Assembly: GCA_025765615.1 (NCBI GenBank)
Contig: JAIVFJ010000609.1
Location: 1-19,565 of the forward strand
Source: Zopfochytrium polystomum
Taxonomy: Eukaryota; Chytridiomycota; Chytridiomycetes; Chytridiales; Chytridiaceae
Reading direction: 5' to 3'
Length of the DNA: 19,565 nucleotides
The notes below the pieces were generated by a model. That model saw nothing but the letters and a program-made list of their open reading frames with translations. It ran no database searches and was not told the DNA's origin. Shown in pieces: positions 7,175 through 18,154 of this stretch. Positions within the stretch are counted from its first letter, which is position 1, and each line of letters begins with the position of its first letter. Position numbers and translations under genes: made by a program.

Positions 7175-9361
7175 TCACCGTGTCCACTGCCTTCCGTCCC
7201 CAGAGGACTTCTGATTGCGGAAGTGGTCCTTTTCCCCAACTTTCTTTCCCTGGTAGCCCGCGTGCTGCTTCCGCTGGGCCCTGTCGGTCTTGCCGCTCGC
7301 GCCAATCGTCAAATGAACCTTTGGCGGAACCGTGAACCCAAAGGCTCGCGCAACCTTCTGGAGGTCCAACTGGTTCACGTCAAACACTTTCTTCAGTGCG
7401 TGCGACGCATACGCCTGCAAGTACGAACGGAAACCGTCCACAGCAGATCGGTGAAGGAAGTAGTTCTTCTCGATGAGCTTCTCCAGCTGTGACTGTACGT
7501 TCGCAATCTTGTTCGCGGGAAATTGGTACTCGTTCAGCGGCACTTTTGCCTGCTTGAGATAGCGGAGGAACACGAGTTCAGAAGGGAGAAGGAAGAGCAA
7601 GGCGCGGCCGCTCGTGTTGCTTCCTCGCGCCGTGCGACCAACACGATGGATGTAGTCCTACGACAACAAGGTCAGCAAAATCACAAATTGGTAGTTGAGA
7701 CATAAACACTGACCCTTGGGTCATCGGGTGGGTCAAACTGAATGATCCAGTCCACCGCAGGAATATCAAGGCCGCGGGCTGCGACATCAGTGCACAAGAG
7801 TATACCAGTTTCGGCGTTGCAGAATTCGAAGAAAGTGTTGGTTCGTTTCTGCTGTTTCTGCTTGCCGTGCAGGTCTAAAACGGGAATATCTATGTAATTA
7901 AGCAGTTCGGCGTGGTACTTCACGGAATTGCAAGAAGAAAGGAAGACAATGATCTTCTTCTTCTTCATGTTTTTGCGCAGAAAAGTGAATAGAACCAAGA
8001 ATCTTTGGTCGCTTGGGCAGACGACGTAGCCTTGCTCAAGGCCTTCGACAGTCGCGCTTTGTTTGTGCTCGTCGACATTAATGTATAACGGCGACTTCTT
8101 CAAAGAGACTCGTGCGAGGTCGTCAACTTTGGTTGTCTGAGTTGCGGAAAATAGCATGGTCTGGCGTTCTGTAGCACATGAAGTTGGGAAAACAGTTATC
8201 ATGCTGGGCTTCTCCGCAGACCAAAAGATGGAGAGACACGACAAACCTTTGGGCAGGATCTTCATAATCTGGTGCATTTCTTCCTCGAAACCCGCTTCAA
8301 GAATGCGATCTGCCTCATCAATAATCAGAGTCCGAAGGTTTTTAAAATAAACCCCTTCGTATTTTGAAGGTGGTCCAGCAGACGGCCCGGCGTTGCAACT
8401 AGCAGGTTCACCCCTTTGACAAGCCGATCCGCCTCCGACTTGCGGTTCGCACCGCCCATTATTATTCCAAAGGTTTGGTGGTGGAATTTGAGCAGCTCTT
8501 TCGCAACTCCGAAAATTTGTAGGGCCAACTCTCGCGTCGGAGAAATGATGAGAACACCGGTTCCGTTCCTTGGTTTGAACTTGAGCTTGCACAATAGCTC
8601 CGCCGCTGGAATCAAGAACGCAAGAGTTTTTCCGGATCCAGTTTTCGCAGCGCCAAGAATATCCCGTCCTGTCATTGCTGGGGGAATGCTCCTGGCCTGA
8701 ACTTCCGTCATTTTCGTAAAGCCGAGCTCTGCGATGGCTTTTCTCGTGTTTTCAGTGACGTCGAGGTCCGCGAAATTTTCAGAGTACCGCTTTTTGTCTG
8801 GCTCGGCTGAAAGGGGCGTCAGTGAGACTGACATTCCCAGAATGACGGGTTTCCTTACGTTCCAGCTCGCTCAATACAGCCTCCCCTGTAATGAGGGAGT
8901 TCCCTTGCTCGGTGGGACCGTCCTCTGAAGCGACACCATCGTCCTCGAGTTCTTCGGGATCGTTCGTGTCCTCAACCTCATCCATGTCTGCAGCACCTTC
9001 ACCTTCACCATCAAGTTCTTCCGACCCATCATTGCTGGCGTCTTCGCCGTCTCCAGACTCTACTTCTCTCGAAGCCTCTGCATCATCATGGTCCTCCGGT
9101 TCGGAACCGAGACCAACCGCTGAGTGGGAGACTAGCCAGAGAGAAAGCAGTTGTTTAGAACGGCAGAATGGTTTCGAAACTCGATCGTTGCAACGTACGT
9201 TTCGGTTTTTTGTGAAGGGCGGGTGCCGAAATTTTCTTTCCAGAGTCTTGCCGTCGTTGAGATACAACTTTCAGTGGCCGATTGGTCTTTGCCTTCGAGG
9301 CAAGGACTTTCTTTGCGTTCACTTGAGGGCCAGAAAGTTCTCTGGGGCGCTTCAGACCCAT
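7175..9361 (-). CDS. HAS1: ATP-dependent RNA helicase Has1/DDX18, about 644 aa, 5 exons, one apparent frameshift
   Basis: Nucleolar DEAD-box helicase of 60S and 40S ribosome biogenesis. Exons in transcript order: 9361-9199, 9131-8859, 8806-8247, 8168-7714, 7657-7175. The first encodes a Lys/Arg-rich leader ([11 protein letters not shown]) and the second a strongly acidic Asp/Glu region. The core follows: Q-motif region [19 protein letters not shown], Walker [10 protein letters not shown] (about residue 200), [26 protein letters not shown] (about 308), [25 protein letters not shown] and HRVGRTARG. The C-terminal [15 protein letters not shown] and [16 protein letters not shown] are specific to the Has1/DDX18 subfamily. 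One base is missing between NTKG and [12 protein letters not shown], in homopolymers at 8339-8355; one extra T or A would give NTKGFIFKNL or [10 protein letters not shown]. Everything else is intact, so a sequencing error is more likely than a pseudogene. Confidence 0.92.
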
Positions 9362-9449
9362 CGCGCTTGCTCGTGCTTGCTACTCCAGGCGTGTGCCGCA
9401 GCTTGGTGAGTAAGTGAGTGAGTGAGCGGGAATCAAGGAAGAAGATGGA

Positions 9450-9480
<31 letters not shown>

Positions 9481-9581
9481 GGTGGCAAGAATGAATGCGA
9501 CAACAATAGGCTTTTGATGAAGGACCAAAAAAAAAAAAACAAAGAAAAAAACGAAAGAAGCAAAGGACTTGTCACGACGGA
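9362..9581. promoter_or_regulatory. Divergent promoter between Has1 and Thp3-like genes
   Basis: The two start codons are 220 bp apart on opposite strands, so this region must hold both promoters and leaders. It contains a GTGAGTGAGTGAG run, a (GAAA)n tract (about 9446-9480) and a 12-nt poly(A) (about 9528-9539). These purine runs could act as nucleosome-excluding elements; that is inferred. No TATA box is obvious. Confidence 0.6.
9446..9480 (+). repeat. (GAAA)n microsatellite
   Basis: About eight GAAA units in tandem lie in the divergent intergenic region, 85-120 bp upstream of the helicase start codon on its non-template side. Confidence 0.9.
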
Positions 9582-12341
9582 ATGTGGTACGGTGCCCGAT
9601 CTATCTGTCTGGCAGGTTCAGAACCCCTGAGCCTCACAGACTCGACACCGCTGATCTACTTTGCGTCGACCGGTGCACACAGAGCACCTTTCCCTCCATT
9701 ACCCACTTAATCGTCGCATTTGGCTGATTTTGATTCTAATCGAGTCCATCCACCACAGGTCTGCGTATCCGACTAGTCTCTACTACTATGGGCAGAGTTA
9801 TCCTGCTGCCCAGATCCCACAACCAGCTGCACCAGCTGCAACTCAACCAGACACGGCACCTGGTGTCGCGCCAACAACGATCCCCGGCGGACCATTCGAT
9901 CCGTCCTCTTTATCAGCGTTTGGATCCGCAGCGGCTGCCGCTGCAATGGGCGCTCAGTCCTCGGCACCGACAATGCCGGCTGGAACGTTTGATGTTAACT
10001 CTCCCGAGTACAAGGTGTGGTACGATCGATACATGGAATGGGCGTTGTCGTATCAACAGCAGCAACAGCAACAGCAAATGCAGCAGTATCAGTTGCAGAT
10101 CCAGCAGCAACAGCAGCTGCAAAGCTTTCACCAGCAACACCTGCAGCAGCAAAAACAGCAACAGCAATTGCAACAACAACAAATTCGGCAACAAGAACAA
10201 CAGAGGCAGTCACAATCTACCCCTTCAACTTTGACCCCTCTCTCCCCCTCCTCGGTGGTAAGCCGGTAAGCCGTCTCCCATCTCGATGTCTGTTTGCCTG
10301 CCGACATCTGAGGCTCTCGGCCGATTCAGGGCCGCTTTTTCAGCTACTCCTACCCAACCTTCTTTGACAGCACAGCAGCAAGAAATGAAAGCCAAAGCCT
10401 CCCAATTCCTCCCGTCTTCCCGATCAAGTTCGTGAATTTTTTATTTCTTATTTTTTTTTTTGGATCGCCACTTACGATCAACTTGTTTTTTCAGAACCAG
10501 CCTTCATCCCTGTGAAACCTCCTGAGAACACCATCTTTGAAAACACGACAGCGTCCGTTTCTGCAACTCCAGAAACACCAAAGAAGGAAAAGGAGCAGGG
10601 CCCCCCTGCTTCACGATACCCTCCGGCCCTAAAGTGAGTACTGTTCTACTCTTCACGAGGGAGTATAATCGGGCTCTAAAGCTTGCGGCCAGAAAATACG
10701 TGACTCGAGTGTTCGCCTCGTGCAGCAAAGAGAATCGAGACGAAGTCGGAACGCAGTTAACGGAACTGATTGGGAAAATAGAGGCGAAGAATGCGATACA
10801 TGAGGTTGACTGGGATAAGATGGCGCTTCCAAGGTATACTTTTGTATTGATTGAAAGCACTGCGTGCTAAGGCTGAAGCTCTTTGGAGTTTGTGCACTGT
10901 TTCAGCTCCTGAAATTTCAGATGTTGAAATGGCTGTGCCCTCGACCGCCACATCAGTCGATACTTCCCCCCGACCCGCCAAGAAGAGGAAAAAGTTCTCG
11001 CTGGATGATGTTGAAGACCGGGGAGTAGGTCCAAAAGAGAACGACGACTCCGATGTATTGTCGTCCTTGACTCACCTTCCTCCACACCTCCGCGAGGACG
11101 AACTTCGTAGAAGAGAGGAGCGAGCTCGGAGATTTAAGGAAGCGCAAAACAATGAAAAGACGCGACAGAAACAACGGAAGCGTGATAACCAGCGCGCAAG
11201 GGAGGCGGCTATGGCTATAGCCGCGGCGGACGGCAATCCTGATGTCATAGATTGGGACGAACATACAATAGTTGGTGTGTGCACGAAGCTTGAGAAGAAC
11301 TACCTCCGGCTGACATCGGTGAGAAGATGTACTCTCCTGTTATTCCGATTTCGGTCTTTTACCTTATGTGTTCTGTTACTTTTGTTCCATTTTTTCTAGG
11401 CGCCTGATCCTTCTACTGTTCGCCCACTAAACATCTTAAGACAAACATTGGCCTTGCTTGGTCAAAAGTGGAAAGATGAATCAAACTATGCTTACATATG
11501 TGACCAATTCAAGAGTATGCGGCAAGATCTAACAGTTCAGCGGATTAAGAATGAGTTTACGGTTAAGGTATACGAGGCACACGCTCGCATAGCCCTGGAA
11601 AAGGCATGTTCAGCCCAGCTGTTGAGATTCGATAGGTTGCATTACTAACGATTCCTCAGGGAGACATCGGTGAGTACAACCAGTGCCAAGCACAGTTGAA
11701 GGAGCTCTATAAACACGGTTTACCGGGATGTGTGGATGAATTCTTGGGGTATCGTATTTTGTATATGGTCTTCACTTTGAATAGAACAGGTGCGTGTGCC
11801 CAAACTTTTTCTCGCGCTCCCCCACGCTTTTGAGCTATCCTGAGACCATGCATTTAAAAACTCGGAAGATCAAGTAAAAATGCTGTCGGAGTTGACGGAT
11901 GCTGAGAAGGAAGGTGTTGGCGTCAAGCACGCGTTGGCTGTCCGTACTGCTGTTGCGACGGGCAACTATGCGTCTTTTTTCAAGCTGTATCACACAGCAC
12001 CGAGCATGAGCGTGTACTTGATGGATTTTTTCGTTGATAGGGAACGCACCAAAGCACTCAAGGTCATGTGCAAGGCTTACCGTCCAATTATCGAGGTTGA
12101 GCGGATTGCACGAGAGCTTGGATGGGTCCATCCCGACGACACTCCAGACTACTTGAAAGATGCTCTGGAGAGCTGTCGACAGTGGCTCCAGGATGCTGGC
12201 GTGCCGACGGTCCCAGTGCCAGGACCTTCAGCGACAACCTTGAAGGGCAGGCTAGCGATCGAATGCAAAACAGCTGGGTCAATATTTTCGGCGAAGTTGA
12301 ACTCTGTGCAAAAAGTTGATATCAAAGGACAAATACATTAG
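9582..12341 (+). CDS. Thp3/LENG8-like SAC3/GANP-domain protein, 708 aa, 9 exons
   Basis: Homologue of yeast Thp3 and human LENG8, proteins with a SAC3/GANP/THP3 helical-PCI fold linked to transcription elongation and mRNP handling (Thp3 acts with the PCI protein Csn12). Exons: 9582-9586, 9759-10265, 10330-10427, 10495-10633, 10693-10833, 10889-11318, 11400-11603, 11660-11789, 11869-12341 (2127 nt, one frame). The first exon is ATG plus two bases, giving [17 protein letters not shown]. Residues about 102-150 are poly-Gln. [16 protein letters not shown] is conserved in the family, and AKKRKKF near residue 328 looks like a nuclear localisation signal. The SAC3-type domain runs from about 430 to 640 and includes [39 protein letters not shown] and YASFFKLY. 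Intron 7 is GC-AG with a CTAAC branch site. The exon 5/6 junction (10833/10889) is the least certain. Confidence 0.88.
10057..10203 (+). repeat. CAG/CAA-rich poly-glutamine coding repeat
   Basis: Mixed CAG and CAA codons encode an interrupted poly-Gln stretch (about residues 102-150) in the N-terminal disordered half of the Thp3-like protein. Mixed synonymous codons suggest selection on the amino acids and not simple CAG slippage. Confidence 0.85.
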
Positions 12342-13160
12342 TTGCCTTCTGCTTAACAGAGAACATAGAACCAATACGGATGAATAATTTTGATGGTCAA
12401 TGTGTTTAGATGTTGGAGAGGTTGCCCCGTTTGTGGTGTGCTTTCTGGCACCGAACGAAGGAAAATTGTTCATTCAGCTGGGCTTTGACGGAATGGTGTT
12501 CTCGTTTTTTTGCCTTCCGCGGTGCTTGGGCTGATGCGTGTTATACGGAAAATGACTCGTAAAAAGAGTCACAAATCAAACCGAGGAGGACTCGGAACCC
12601 TTCCCCTTCTTGCTTCTCCGATGATAAACATCTCTTTCGTTGGCGGTCTTTGCCTTCATCCATCGAAGTGTAGTATTCAGCATTGTTGTCGGCGCGTGGG
12701 AAGCAAGACCCAGCGTGATTGGCTTACTTTGCATATAATTTAAGTAACCCCCAAAAAAAGAGGGTTGGTGGGTCCACGAAAAAAAAAGAAAACAAAAACA
12801 AAAAATCCAAAACAACTAGTAAGTGAAGAGAAAGGAACAGCGGGCAACAAAAAATTCGGGGCAAAGGATGGATCGATCGCCCGATCACTTTTCTGTTTTT
12901 TCGATTGTTCTCTCTAACGCCACACATTCCACACAGACCGAAGGAGACCGGACGTCGACGGACCGCACCGCAACCTTTCAGAGTCTGTCTGTCTACCTCT
13001 CTCTCTCTCTGTCTCTCTCTCTCTCTCCTCCTCACGCGGCTAATCAAACAAAAAAAAAAAAAAAAAAAAAAAACCACCAAAAACCCACCACACCACGACC
13101 ACCAAACCACCAACCTTTGCATCCTCCCCAAAGCCCAACACCGTCACACCTTTCGCCCTG
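12342..13160. promoter_or_regulatory. Intergenic region: Thp3-like 3' end and MFS transporter promoter/leader
   Basis: No gene is supported here. An AATAAT about 40 bp after the Thp3-like stop may serve as its poly(A) signal. An inverted pair of TGACTC cores (12553-12558 and 12566-12571) resembles bZIP (Gcn4/AP-1-type) sites. An inverted CCAAT (GATTGG) lies near 12717-12722. The leader close to the transporter start is pyrimidine-rich, with a (TC)n tract (about 12998-13027) and a roughly 24-nt poly(A) (about 13050-13073). Confidence 0.45.
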
Positions 13161-15341
13161 ATGGCATTAACAACCAGACGGCCGATGACCACCGCCGCGG
13201 CCGAAACCGGCCCCCACGCTCCAAAGCCGACGTCGTCCGCAACTTCCAATACCTCATCCCATCTTACTGTCCCTTCCAACGACCCCGACGACTCATCCTC
13301 GACCCTCGGCTCGACCGAGCCGACCGCACACTCGTCTCCGCCAGCATCTGTCTCAGGCTTCGACTCATCACGCTCTGTTCATAAAGTACGATCCGCCCCT
13401 CCCCGTCCGTTACTTCCAATCCCTCCTTTCTGCCCAACAGTGTTTTCTGATCTACCACCTCTACACAGGCAGTGACGCCACTGCCGTTCCTGAAAGTCAT
13501 CGTCATCTCGAGTGTACTATTTTGCAACTCTTTCAACACAACCGTCCTTATCCCGTTTGTGCCGTTCATGGTTGAAGACTGGGGAATCGGTAACCGAGAC
13601 GAAGTCGGGAAGTACTCCGGTTTCATTTTGGCCTCCTACATGTTCGGCCAGATGATCTTCTCCTACCCCATCGGACTCGCTGCGGATATCGTTGGCAGAA
13701 AACCCGCGCTTCTCATTGGGCTGATGGGCTCATGCGTCTTCACTTTCTTGTTTGGATTCGCTCCAGGCTTCTACTGGGCACTCGTTTTCCGCTTTATTTG
13801 CGGAAGCTTGAATGGAATTGTATCCATCACCAAAACGACCCTTTCGGAGATCACGGACTCCACCAATCAAGGGATGGCGTTCTCCATCTTGGGGCTGGCC
13901 AGAGCCGTGGGTCTGGTCGTTGGACCGGCTGTAGGCGGGTTCCTAAGTCAGCCAGCAAAGAAAGTAATTTTGCTACTCTTGCAGCTTTCAAATCTCACCA
14001 TTTTGTAGTACCCGATATTCTTTCCACCCGGCTCTATATTCGACTCCTATCCGTACGCCCTGCCGTGCCTTTTTGGGTCGGCCGTTAGCGGACTGGGCTT
14101 CCTCGCCTCCGTTTTCATTCTTGAAGAAACTATGAAGTTTGACGACGGGAAAGGAACGACGAACATTTTGGAAACTATGCGCACATGGCTTTCCTGGCGG
14201 AGCGGGTCGGACCGGTCAGACACAGAAGCGGGCGTCTCCGCTGACCGAAATGGCGAGTCGGAACCGCTTCTGGGAGATTATTCTTCCCACCTCCAGCCTG
14301 ACGACGCGTCGAACGGACACAACCGGCGGCCGACTGGGGACACAGTCAGCGAAGTGAGCGTCACCGCGACGATCCCGAAGGATAAACGAATGTCGGTCTG
14401 GGACATGCTGAATGACCCCAAAATCTTCCTCACGATGATGCTGTACACAGCCATTTCGGCTCTTTACATCCAGTAGGAAATTTTTGTTTGTTCCTTTGCT
14501 ATGCCGAAATTTCATGCGGTGACATATTTCGTCAAGGTACGACGAGATTTTCTCACTATGGTCACGAACTTCCTGGGAAGAAGGTGGCCTTAGCTTCGAT
14601 ACGTCAAATATTGGTGTCGTTTTCTCTGTCGGCGGTGTCGCCCTGTTCGTCTACCAAATTTTTATGTACGCTCCAATCGAAAGGGCCCTTGGACCGCTGA
14701 AGACTTTCAAATGGGGAATCATCTTCTCCCTGCCTGGTTGGTTGGCGTGTCATTTTTTTCTTGCGAGAGCGTCACTAACTTTGACACTGATCCACAGCGT
14801 TTGTGATTCTTCCCAACACCGGCCTTCTGCACACACCTTCGGAAGCCTCTGCAAGTTGGTTGATTTGGGGCATTGTCTTTGTATGCCAATGTCTCCGAAC
14901 ATGCGCAGGGCTGCAGGGTAATAATCATTCGTACCTGCTACGACGTCTTTCTTACCACATTCCGTAAATCAGCCTTCACTTCTTCTTTTATTATGACTGC
15001 GAATTCAACCCCGGCTCACAGCCGAGGTTCCGCCAATGGCCTTTCGCAGTCTTTCGGAGCCTTTAGCAGAATGGTTAGATCAACCGTTGTACAAAGCGAA
15101 GAACTGTTCAAGAACTGTTCTAACACTACCACCTCAATAGGTTGGCCCCGTTTTCGCGGGGAACGTTTTCTCGTGGAGTGTGTCAACCAAGCTACCCAAC
15201 CCGCTGGACTTCCACTTGATTTTCTACATACTTGCGCTTTCGACTGTTGGCATATATGCCGTTGCCAATATGGTGCCCCGCGATGTCGATTACCGAATTG
15301 AAGAGTCCATGGAACTGCAGGAGGAGGATGATGAGGCATGA
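13161..15341 (+). CDS. Major facilitator superfamily transporter (ZIF-like / DHA1-like), 601 aa, 7 exons
   Basis: Membrane transporter. Exons: 13161-13385, 13469-13963, 14009-14472, 14537-14736, 14798-14917, 14973-15073, 15141-15341 (1806 nt, one frame). Residues 1-75 are a Ser/Thr/Pro-rich cytosolic N-terminus. The first membrane helix starts after PLPFLK (about residue 83), and MFS motif A reads GLAADIVGRKP (residues 144-154) between helices 2 and 3. A hydrophilic central loop of roughly 70-100 residues, rich in Ser, Asp and Arg, precedes helix 7. The second half contains ANSTPAHSRGSANGLSQSFG and VGPVFAGNVFSWS, typical of the ZINC INDUCED FACILITATOR-like/DHA1 branch. The protein ends in an acidic tail, ELQEEDDEA. 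Substrate cannot be assigned: relatives move zinc ligands, drugs or organic acids. All introns are GT-AG, 45-83 bp. Confidence 0.9.
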
Positions 15342-15828
15342 AGTCAACTTTCCCATAGCCTGCTTTTTCCTTTGTTTTTTTTTTTGCTCGGACGCTCTCT
15401 CAGATCGTGATGGGCCAGAGCTTGCTTGTTGAACTCGGACTGGCTCCACCGTTTCCCCGCAGATCTTCACACCCGCTGTTTATTTACTGATCCCATCCCT
15501 TGTCGTTTTCTGTTCCTTTCCTTTCCTGCGAGCGTACATGGACCTCGCATACTTCCGCACTCGCATCCCATCACGGCCTACGCATCGCACTCGAATTTGA
15601 CTTTTATTCCTTTGTGAAAGTTCCAGTTGTTGCTTCTTTTCGTTTCCTGAATCGGATCCACCGCGATCTGCTTGACTTTCTGGTGTTACCCCCGCCGTCA
15701 TATGGTGCTTGCGTATTTCTTCTTTTTCCCACACCATCTCTTTCGTGATCATGCAGTTCGGTTTGCTTTTCCTTCGATTTTTCTACAATAAATTGGAAAT
15801 GGCGCCAGTTTTTATACCTGATTACTAT
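15342..15828. other. 3' flank of the MFS gene, no gene recognised
   Basis: T-rich, non-repetitive sequence with a 10-nt poly(T) near 15375. An AATAAA at 15787-15792 could be the distal polyadenylation signal. Open frames here have no recognisable family features. Confidence 0.4.
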
Positions 15829-15830
15829 TA

Positions 15831-16085
15831 CAGCCATATCACATATCCCTAAAACTTTGGGGAACCAACTTGAAACCAACTCGAAATCAACTTGGAATCA
15901 AGTGGAAAGCAAGTCTGCGGCAAAGGGCCGGAGACTGACTTGTTTAGCTGGCCACTTGTCTATCTGTCTTCCTCTTGCGAGTGTTGTTTGTCTGCCTGTC
16001 TCTGGGCCAGTCCTCAGTGACTTGATTCTGACTTGAAATCAAATTGAAATCAAGTCAGTTCCCCAAAGTATTAGGGATATTGCTG
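15831..16085. mobile_element. 255-bp TA-flanked MITE (Tc1/mariner type)
   Basis: Ends read CAGCCATATCACATATCCC on the left and, inverted, CAGCAATATCCCTAATACTT on the right, each next to a TA (15829-15830 and 16086-16087). After a short indel the inverted repeat continues as ATATCCCTAA-ACTTTGGGGAAC with one mismatch. It then degrades into ACTTGAAATCAA-type subterminal repeats. There is no coding capacity. TA duplication and CAG termini point to mobilisation by a Tc1/mariner transposase, but the sequence beyond the first bases differs from the large element at 1425-4465, so it belongs to another family. Confidence 0.8.
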
Positions 16086-16283
16086 TAAAGAGGACAAAAG
16101 TACATGTCGTAAAAATAGAAAGGCCAAAGGAAAACGAAAAGGAAAACAAAAATAGAGAATCAGTTGTCAGAGAAGCCAGCACAGTACAACAAACTGTTGA
16201 AATTCGACGTCGAGAGCGATCACAGGAGTGGTGCAATCGAGGGACTGGAGAAGGAAGGTGAGACCAGTCAAGTTTTTTAGTCA

Positions 16284-17052
16284 AATGTGCTTGGAGCAGT
16301 CTGTGTGAAGATCGTTCACTGTCATGTGGATTGTCGGCGTGTTGTCCTCATAAGGGCATCTTGACCAACAGGTGAAAGTTGTTGATAGCCTCAAGCTCCT
16401 GACCAAGCTCACTGAGGGCAATATACTCGGCTGCTGTTAATGATGTTGGAACCATTGACGAGTGCGTCAATTTCCAGCCAATCTCCCCTGCTAGCAGCAC
16501 AAGGCATGCTATCTGCAAGTGAGAGTCATGGCGGGAGTTGAACGATGTGTCTGCGTATCTGACAGGTTGAGGGTTGCCATCTGCACTGTAGCGACGTCCA
16601 ACTGTGGTGGTGGCCTTGACATACCGAACAACATCCAACAGCTCACACCAATGCTGTCTGCTTGGATCCTGGGCAAAGGAGCCAAGTAGGCTGGTACTGA
16701 GTGCAAGGTCTGGTCTGGTTGATGTCGCTGTGTAGTTGAGGCTGCCAATCACACAGAGATACTCAGTGCTGTCGACACTCTCTTTGTCAGGGTCGATGGA
16801 GTCTGGCACTCAAGAGGTGAGCTTGGAGGTGGCCTTGAGTGGTGTACCTGGAGGCCTCACAGTGCTGTGTACAGCGTCAAAGCGAGATAGGAAGTTTCAG
16901 ATGGAGTTAGCTTGGTGTTTGAATGTGAAGTTTGAATCACAGATAACTTCCATTGAGAGAATTGTAGGTGAGCTTCCCAAGCTCCCAAAGCTTGAACTCC
17001 ACCTTGAGGTCAGCAATTGCATCCTTGATGGCAGTGGTGTGACCAAACAAGG
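16284..17052 (-). pseudogene. Decayed Ty1/copia pol: C-terminal RT and RNase H
   Basis: Minus-strand remnant. The uninterrupted part (16809-16348) has copia landmarks: GSLNYTATSTRPDLALSTSL, HWCELLDVVRYVKATT, a degenerate RNase H start VRYADTSFNS, and TAAEYIALSELGQE, where the usual SSTEAEYIA has lost its first Glu. A frameshift at about 16350 leads into YEDNTPTIHM and then CSKHI, the end of copia RNase H, stopping at 16284. Upstream (about 17045-16810) a frame with several stops reads LFGHTTAIKDAIADLKVEF and WELGKL, typical of the RT segment after the YVDD box. It is non-functional. Confidence 0.85.
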
Positions 17053-18154
17053 GAAGGTTATGAGATCTCCTCTTCATCTTCAGGGGCTCATCTATAGTCT
17101 AGTGGCAAAAGGGATAAGACAAGTCTTTAAGATGGGAAGCTCCTGGTTATTAGCAGAGCCAGTACCCTGGATTCAGCTCAAACTCAACAAAGATGGATGA
17201 TGTGGTTCAATTCTGTCTTTACTCAGGGACAGCTAGACCAAGTGGAGTTGCTCAATGAAGAGTACCCCACAGGCCCCAGGTTCAAGCCCTGACTATCCAA
17301 CATGGTGACCAACAGGCAGCAGTTCAACAAGGGGATGCCCTAAGGCAGTATGGCATCTGCCAGTATCACAGAGACAGAGCTCAATGTGAGAACCAACCAG
17401 GTAGGGGAAGGAAGAGAAAGGAAAGGGAAGGAAACCTCACCCCAGCTTGGCATACAACACACTGGCCTGGGGAAATCATACCTCTACTAGCTTGGTCAGG
17501 TAGCACTGGCCTAAGAGGACTCCATCCCCAGCTTGGTCTGGAAGCACTGGCCTGGGGAGAAACACCAAAGAGGAAAGAAAAGGATTGGTTGTTACCTAGG
17601 TAGGATTTATTGAGAGAGAGTAGATATATATAGAAACAAAGGAGGGGAGAGAGGGAGTATTTATAGGAAAGGGGAGGAGAGAAAAAAGGAAAGAAGGAAG
17701 AAAGAAAGAAAAGAGGAAAAGGGTAAAAGACATAAACAAAAGGAGAAAATGAAAGAAAGAACAATTTGGAAGGGTGAATCACTCTTCAGCCACACCCCCC
17801 CTCCGCCCGCGTCTCTCCTGCCTCCAAATTTGGGGTGAACATAATTTGAGGCTTTGAGGCCACATCAGTGCAGGGACAGTGGATTGAAAGGTGGGGAAAA
17901 TGAGAGAAAAAGGAAAATGAGTAAAAATAAGAATGAATAGGATGAATGAGGGTGTGCCCTTGTGCTTAGGCCCATTCAGCACAAGGAACACAGGATGCTC
18001 TTTTATAGTGATAAACACTAGAGCCTGTGAGGGATGTGATGAATGGTAATAAAAAATAAATATGGGGGGCCAATATAATGACATAGTCACAACTGGGGGA
18101 AGAGCTTTTAGGGAGACCCCAGCTAAAACCATGATCAGTGAGATTAGGAATCTC
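17053..18154. mobile_element. Unclassified 1.1-kb insertion within the copia RT
   Basis: This block interrupts the retroelement between the RT catalytic box YVDDLV and the following LFGHTTAIKD. ACAAGG occurs on both sides (17047-17052 and 18155-18160), as expected for a target-site duplication. The right end forms a perfect hairpin with 8-bp arms (GTGAGATT at 18138-18145, AATCTCAC at 18149-18156). Inside are a purine-rich stretch (about 17395-17770) and three imperfect copies of an AGCTTGGTC-AGCACTGGCCT-like unit (about 17445-17560). No coding region or family is recognised; it could be a non-autonomous element or a retroelement fragment. Confidence 0.5.

Noticed and set aside
9661..9758. Start of the Thp3-like protein in the open frame at 9661
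   Set aside because: There is no ATG at 9661 (it is TTG). A 5-nt first exon at 9582 joined to the acceptor at 9758 gives a clean MWSAYPTS start.
10634..10659. 26-bp intron in the Thp3-like gene
   Set aside because: Too short. Extending the same donor to the CCAG acceptor at 10692 gives a normal 59-bp intron and restores the family motif YPPALKKYVTRVF.
16088..16191. Possible copia LTR starting TGTTG on the minus strand at 16191
   Set aside because: It lies just after the RNase H end, where an LTR would start, but there is no second copy in the window and no matching CAACA end, so it cannot be supported.
17080..17215. tRNA-like A-box (TAGTCTAGTGG near 17097) with GGTTCAATTC further on, suggesting a SINE or tRNA gene
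   Set aside because: Box spacing is over 100 nt, no cloverleaf stem can be formed, and such short motifs occur by chance. Kept only as a hint on the nature of the 1.1-kb insertion.
17381..17782. Minus-strand open frame rich in Phe and Leu
   Set aside because: It is the complement of the AG-rich tract inside the insertion; composition alone explains its hydrophobic appearance.
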